42,804 bases of DNA, from positions 1 to 42,804 of the forward strand of contig JAEUJR010000781.1 of assembly GCA_016793585.1 (NCBI GenBank). The letters are read 5' to 3'. The notes beneath the pieces were generated by a model. That model saw nothing but the letters and a program-made list of their open reading frames with translations, was not told the origin of the DNA and ran no database searches. Of the stretch, positions 40,998 to 42,804 are shown piece after piece (within the stretch, counting starts at the first letter, position 1; every line of letters begins with the position of its first letter). The position numbers and the translations under genes are program-made. The stretch is from Archangium sp. Lineage in GTDB: Bacteria > Myxococcota > Myxococcia > Myxococcales > Myxococcaceae.

Positions 40998-41804
40998 TTG
41001 CTCGCACTCATTCTTCCTCTCGTCGTCAGTCAGGCTCAGGTCGTCAACGGAGCCCCCCTGAAGAACCCCGACGTCGGCCTGCACGTCGTCGAGCAGAAGC
41101 CGGTGAGCGACTCGGGCCGCCTCGAGTTCACGCTGTACCCCGCGGTGCCGCAGCTCAACGGGCTGTACACGCAGCACGTGGGCACCATGGGGCAGCTCAC
41201 CTGGCACCTGCGCGAACACTTCGGGCTCACGCTCTCGGGTGGCGGCAACTGGCACAACCAGGAGTCGCGGCTCAACGGCGAGCTCGCGAACAACGCGTGG
41301 CTCTCGGCGCAGTCGGCGTCGTCACTCCTGTGGACGTGGACGGCCATGGCGGGCGTCGAGGTCGCGCCGTTCTACGGAAAGTTCGCGCTCTTCGACTCGG
41401 GCCTCGCGCAGTTCAGCGTCGTCATCAACGCGGGCGCCGGCATGGGTGGCACGCGGCACCTGCTCAAACCCGAGACCAGCACCGCGGCGACGTATGGAGA
41501 CACGGGCGTTCGTTTCATGGGCGCGGTCGGCGCCGGCTTTCGTCTGACGCTCGGCGAGCACGTCGCGCTCCGGCTCGAGCTGCGTGACGTCGTGTACACG
41601 GCGCGGGTCGAACAGGTGAACGGGTGCTCCGCGGCCGACTTCTCGTCCAGCGCCAGCGCTCCGCTGCAGCCCGTGACGGCGAGCTGCAAGGCGAGCTCGC
41701 TGCCGAGCGCCGACGCGAACCTCGCGCGTGGGTTGATCAAAGAGCGCTCGTCGGAGGTGCTCAACTCACTCGGAGCGTGGGCTGGCGTGTCGTTTCTGTA
41801 CTGA
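40998..41804 (+). CDS. Outer membrane beta-barrel protein of myxobacterial type, 268 aa
   Basis: TTG start with AGGAG 7 nt upstream; the signal peptide (M)LALILPLVVSQAQV follows. The body alternates amphipathic strands: GRLEFTLYPAVPQLNGLY, GQLTWHLREHFGLTLSGGG, WTWTAMAGVEVAPFYGKFAL, RFMGAVGAGFRLTLGEHVAL, LRLELRDVVYTARV and the final AWAGVSFLY with the terminal aromatic that guides barrel assembly. It agrees with the outer membrane beta-barrel family found in most myxobacteria and often associated with gliding or adventurous-motility neighbours. Function unknown. Convergent with the last gene of the window (10 bp apart). Confidence 0.87.
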   Translation: MLALILPLVVSQAQVVNGAPLKNPDVGLHVVEQKPVSDSGRLEFTLYPAVPQLNGLYTQHVGTMGQLTWHLREHFGLTLSGGGNWHNQESRLNGELANNAWLSAQSASSLLWTWTAMAGVEVAPFYGKFALFDSGLAQFSVVINAGAGMGGTRHLLKPETSTAATYGDTGVRFMGAVGAGFRLTLGEHVALRLELRDVVYTARVEQVNGCSAADFSSSASAPLQPVTASCKASSLPSADANLARGLIKERSSEVLNSLGAWAGVSFLY

Positions 41805-41814
41805 ATGAAGGGGT

Positions 41815-42804
41815 TCACTCCTTCGGGAGCGCGCGCAGCACCGCTTTGCCGTCTTTGATGACGACCTTGAACTCGACGCTCTTCGCGTTGTGCTGCTTCA
41901 TGAGCGTCGGCACCTGCGAGCGCAGCGTCGTCGCCACCGAGTCGAGCGACAGCTTCGAGGTGTCTTCGCCGCAGCGCCGCTTGGCCATCACGTACGCGTC
42001 GTAGATGGCCTTGATCTTCTGCTCGTTGAGCCCACCGTCGGAGCCCACCGGCGCCGCGGGGCGTGACGGAGGCGCCTTGAGCGCAGGGTTGGTGCCGGTG
42101 ACGCCGGGCGGCTTGATGGCGGGGTTGGTGACGGGCCGCTGCAGCGCCGGGTTCGCGCCCGTGGAGCCCGCAGGCTTGAGCGCAGGGTTCGAGCCGGTCG
42201 CGCCGGGGTGCACCGCGGTGATGGCGGGAATGCCGGAGGACGTCACGGGCCGCGCGGGAGCCACGCCGGGAACGAGCGGCGCAATCGCAGGAACGGTGGG
42301 CGCGATGGGCGGTACCAGCGGAGCGATGGCCGGCGCCTTCGGCTTCGCGACCGCTTCGGCCGCCGCCGCCATGGCGCTGTCGAGCGAGTCTCCATCACTG
42401 TCGAGGTCCGACAGGTCGAGGTCTTCGTCGATGTGCAGGTCGTCGAGTTCGTCCGACGCGGTGCCGTTCTTCTTCTTCTGGCGCTGCTCGAGGTGACGCT
42501 TCGCCTTGAAGAGGTCGCGGCGGTAGGTGCCGTTCTCCATCTCGAGCAGCGACCGCTCCCAGAGCCGCTCGAAGGTCGTCACCCGCTGCTGCAGGTTCTG
42601 AATGCGGAACTTCACCGGCGTGGAGTTCACGAAGGTGTTCCGCAGCGCCTGCATTCGTTTCTTCAAGTCGGCGTGCAGCTGCGCGGGTGGCCGCCGCTCC
42701 TGCCCGAGGAAGTACTGCTCGTAGGCCGCCTTGAGCTCCATGAGGTCGGCTTCGACGAGCGTGCACTCCTTGGCGGCGCTCTCGGCATCGCCCAGCTTCG
42801 TTCC
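41815..42804 (-). CDS. Coiled-coil/Pro-rich cytoplasmic protein (5' end beyond window)
   Basis: The reading frame is open to the right edge: before the ATG at 42741 it continues as KECTLVEADL, which looks coding, so the true start is outside. Visible parts are a helical N-terminal region (MELKAAYEQYFLGQERRPPA, then MQALRNTFVNSTPVKFRIQN) and an acidic stretch (DELDDLHIDEDLDLSDLDS). A Pro/Ala region with tandem TGxNPALK units (GSNPALKPAG, GANPALQRP, VTNPAIKPPG, GTNPALKAPP) follows, and then a C-terminal globular domain (NEQKIKAIYDAYVMAKRRCG, VEFKVVIKDGKAVLRALPKE). Myxobacterial proteins with this C-terminus exist, but I do not know the function. No signal peptide is seen in the visible part. 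Confidence 0.82.
   Translation of the reverse strand, partial: GTKLGDAESAAKECTLVEADLMELKAAYEQYFLGQERRPPAQLHADLKKRMQALRNTFVNSTPVKFRIQNLQQRVTTFERLWERSLLEMENGTYRRDLFKAKRHLEQRQKKKNGTASDELDDLHIDEDLDLSDLDSDGDSLDSAMAAAAEAVAKPKAPAIAPLVPPIAPTVPAIAPLVPGVAPARPVTSSGIPAITAVHPGATGSNPALKPAGSTGANPALQRPVTNPAIKPPGVTGTNPALKAPPSRPAAPVGSDGGLNEQKIKAIYDAYVMAKRRCGEDTSKLSLDSVATTLRSQVPTLMKQHNAKSVEFKVVIKDGKAVLRALPKE

Overview
The window is a high-GC chromosomal segment with dense, mostly ATG-started genes, very short gaps and many stop/start overlaps. Several features point to a myxobacterium (Myxococcota): a Ser/Thr kinase with a C-terminal 'DAG'-rich periplasmic tail, a myxobacterial-type outer membrane barrel protein, MopE-like Cys-rich surface proteins, Gly/Ala-rich lipoproteins, a MYXO-CTERM-like tail inside one protein, roadblock/LC7 proteins and a PATAN (DUF4388)-type response regulator. 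No rRNA, tRNA, CRISPR array, insertion sequence or phage gene was recognised.

Layout. 1-1378: two secreted proteins of unknown function on the minus strand, the first cut by the left edge. 1559-8855, plus strand: a Ser/Thr kinase lying 7 bp before an ECF sigma factor with a fused NTF2-like domain, a coupled stand-alone NTF2-like protein, a TfoX-N protein, a SpoIIAA/STAS-like protein, a conserved protein of unknown function, a membrane-anchored lectin-like protein and an M1 aminopeptidase. 8948-12806: a divergent pair, a lipoprotein with a possible glycosidase-like barrel plus FG-GAP repeats and a large polytopic membrane protein. Their base composition looks somewhat different from the neighbours.

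12812-18484, minus strand: a seven-gene, tightly coupled signalling operon. In transcription order it encodes a PAS histidine kinase, a roadblock/LC7 protein, an oxygen-binding di-iron (ODP-like) metallo-beta-lactamase-fold protein, a CheY-PATAN-TPR response regulator, a ParA/MinD-like ATPase, a second roadblock-like protein and a protein of unknown function. I know of no described system with this composition, and it is one of the two best candidates for a new system here.

18644-23281: an EVE-domain protein, a carboxypeptidase-regulatory-like/PDZ membrane protein, a HAD hydrolase, a DUF4124 protein and a small lipoprotein. 23282-30243, minus strand: the second candidate system, an eight-gene translationally coupled redox operon. 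In transcription order it encodes a TlpA thioredoxin lipoprotein, a DUF4266 lipoprotein, a DUF3570 barrel, a lipoprotein with CX4CH/CX5CH motifs, a CXXCH-Reeler-like domain fused to an outer membrane barrel, a Gly/Ala-rich CX4CH lipoprotein, a CXXCH-Reeler-like secreted protein and ApbE (flavin transferase). It looks like an envelope electron-transfer or metal/flavin assembly line.

30401-42804: a propeller-like protein, a previously uncounted 58-residue lipoprotein ending in CXXCH, a GST, an SDR, a duplicated-repeat barrel protein, a WGR-like/TIGR02996/LRR protein, a DUF2252 protein, an 861-residue MopE-like surface protein with a Gly-rich C-terminus, a TolB-like lipoprotein, a TTG-started outer membrane barrel, and a coiled-coil/Pro-rich cytoplasmic protein cut by the right edge. 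All family assignments were made by eye from motifs; none was checked against a database.
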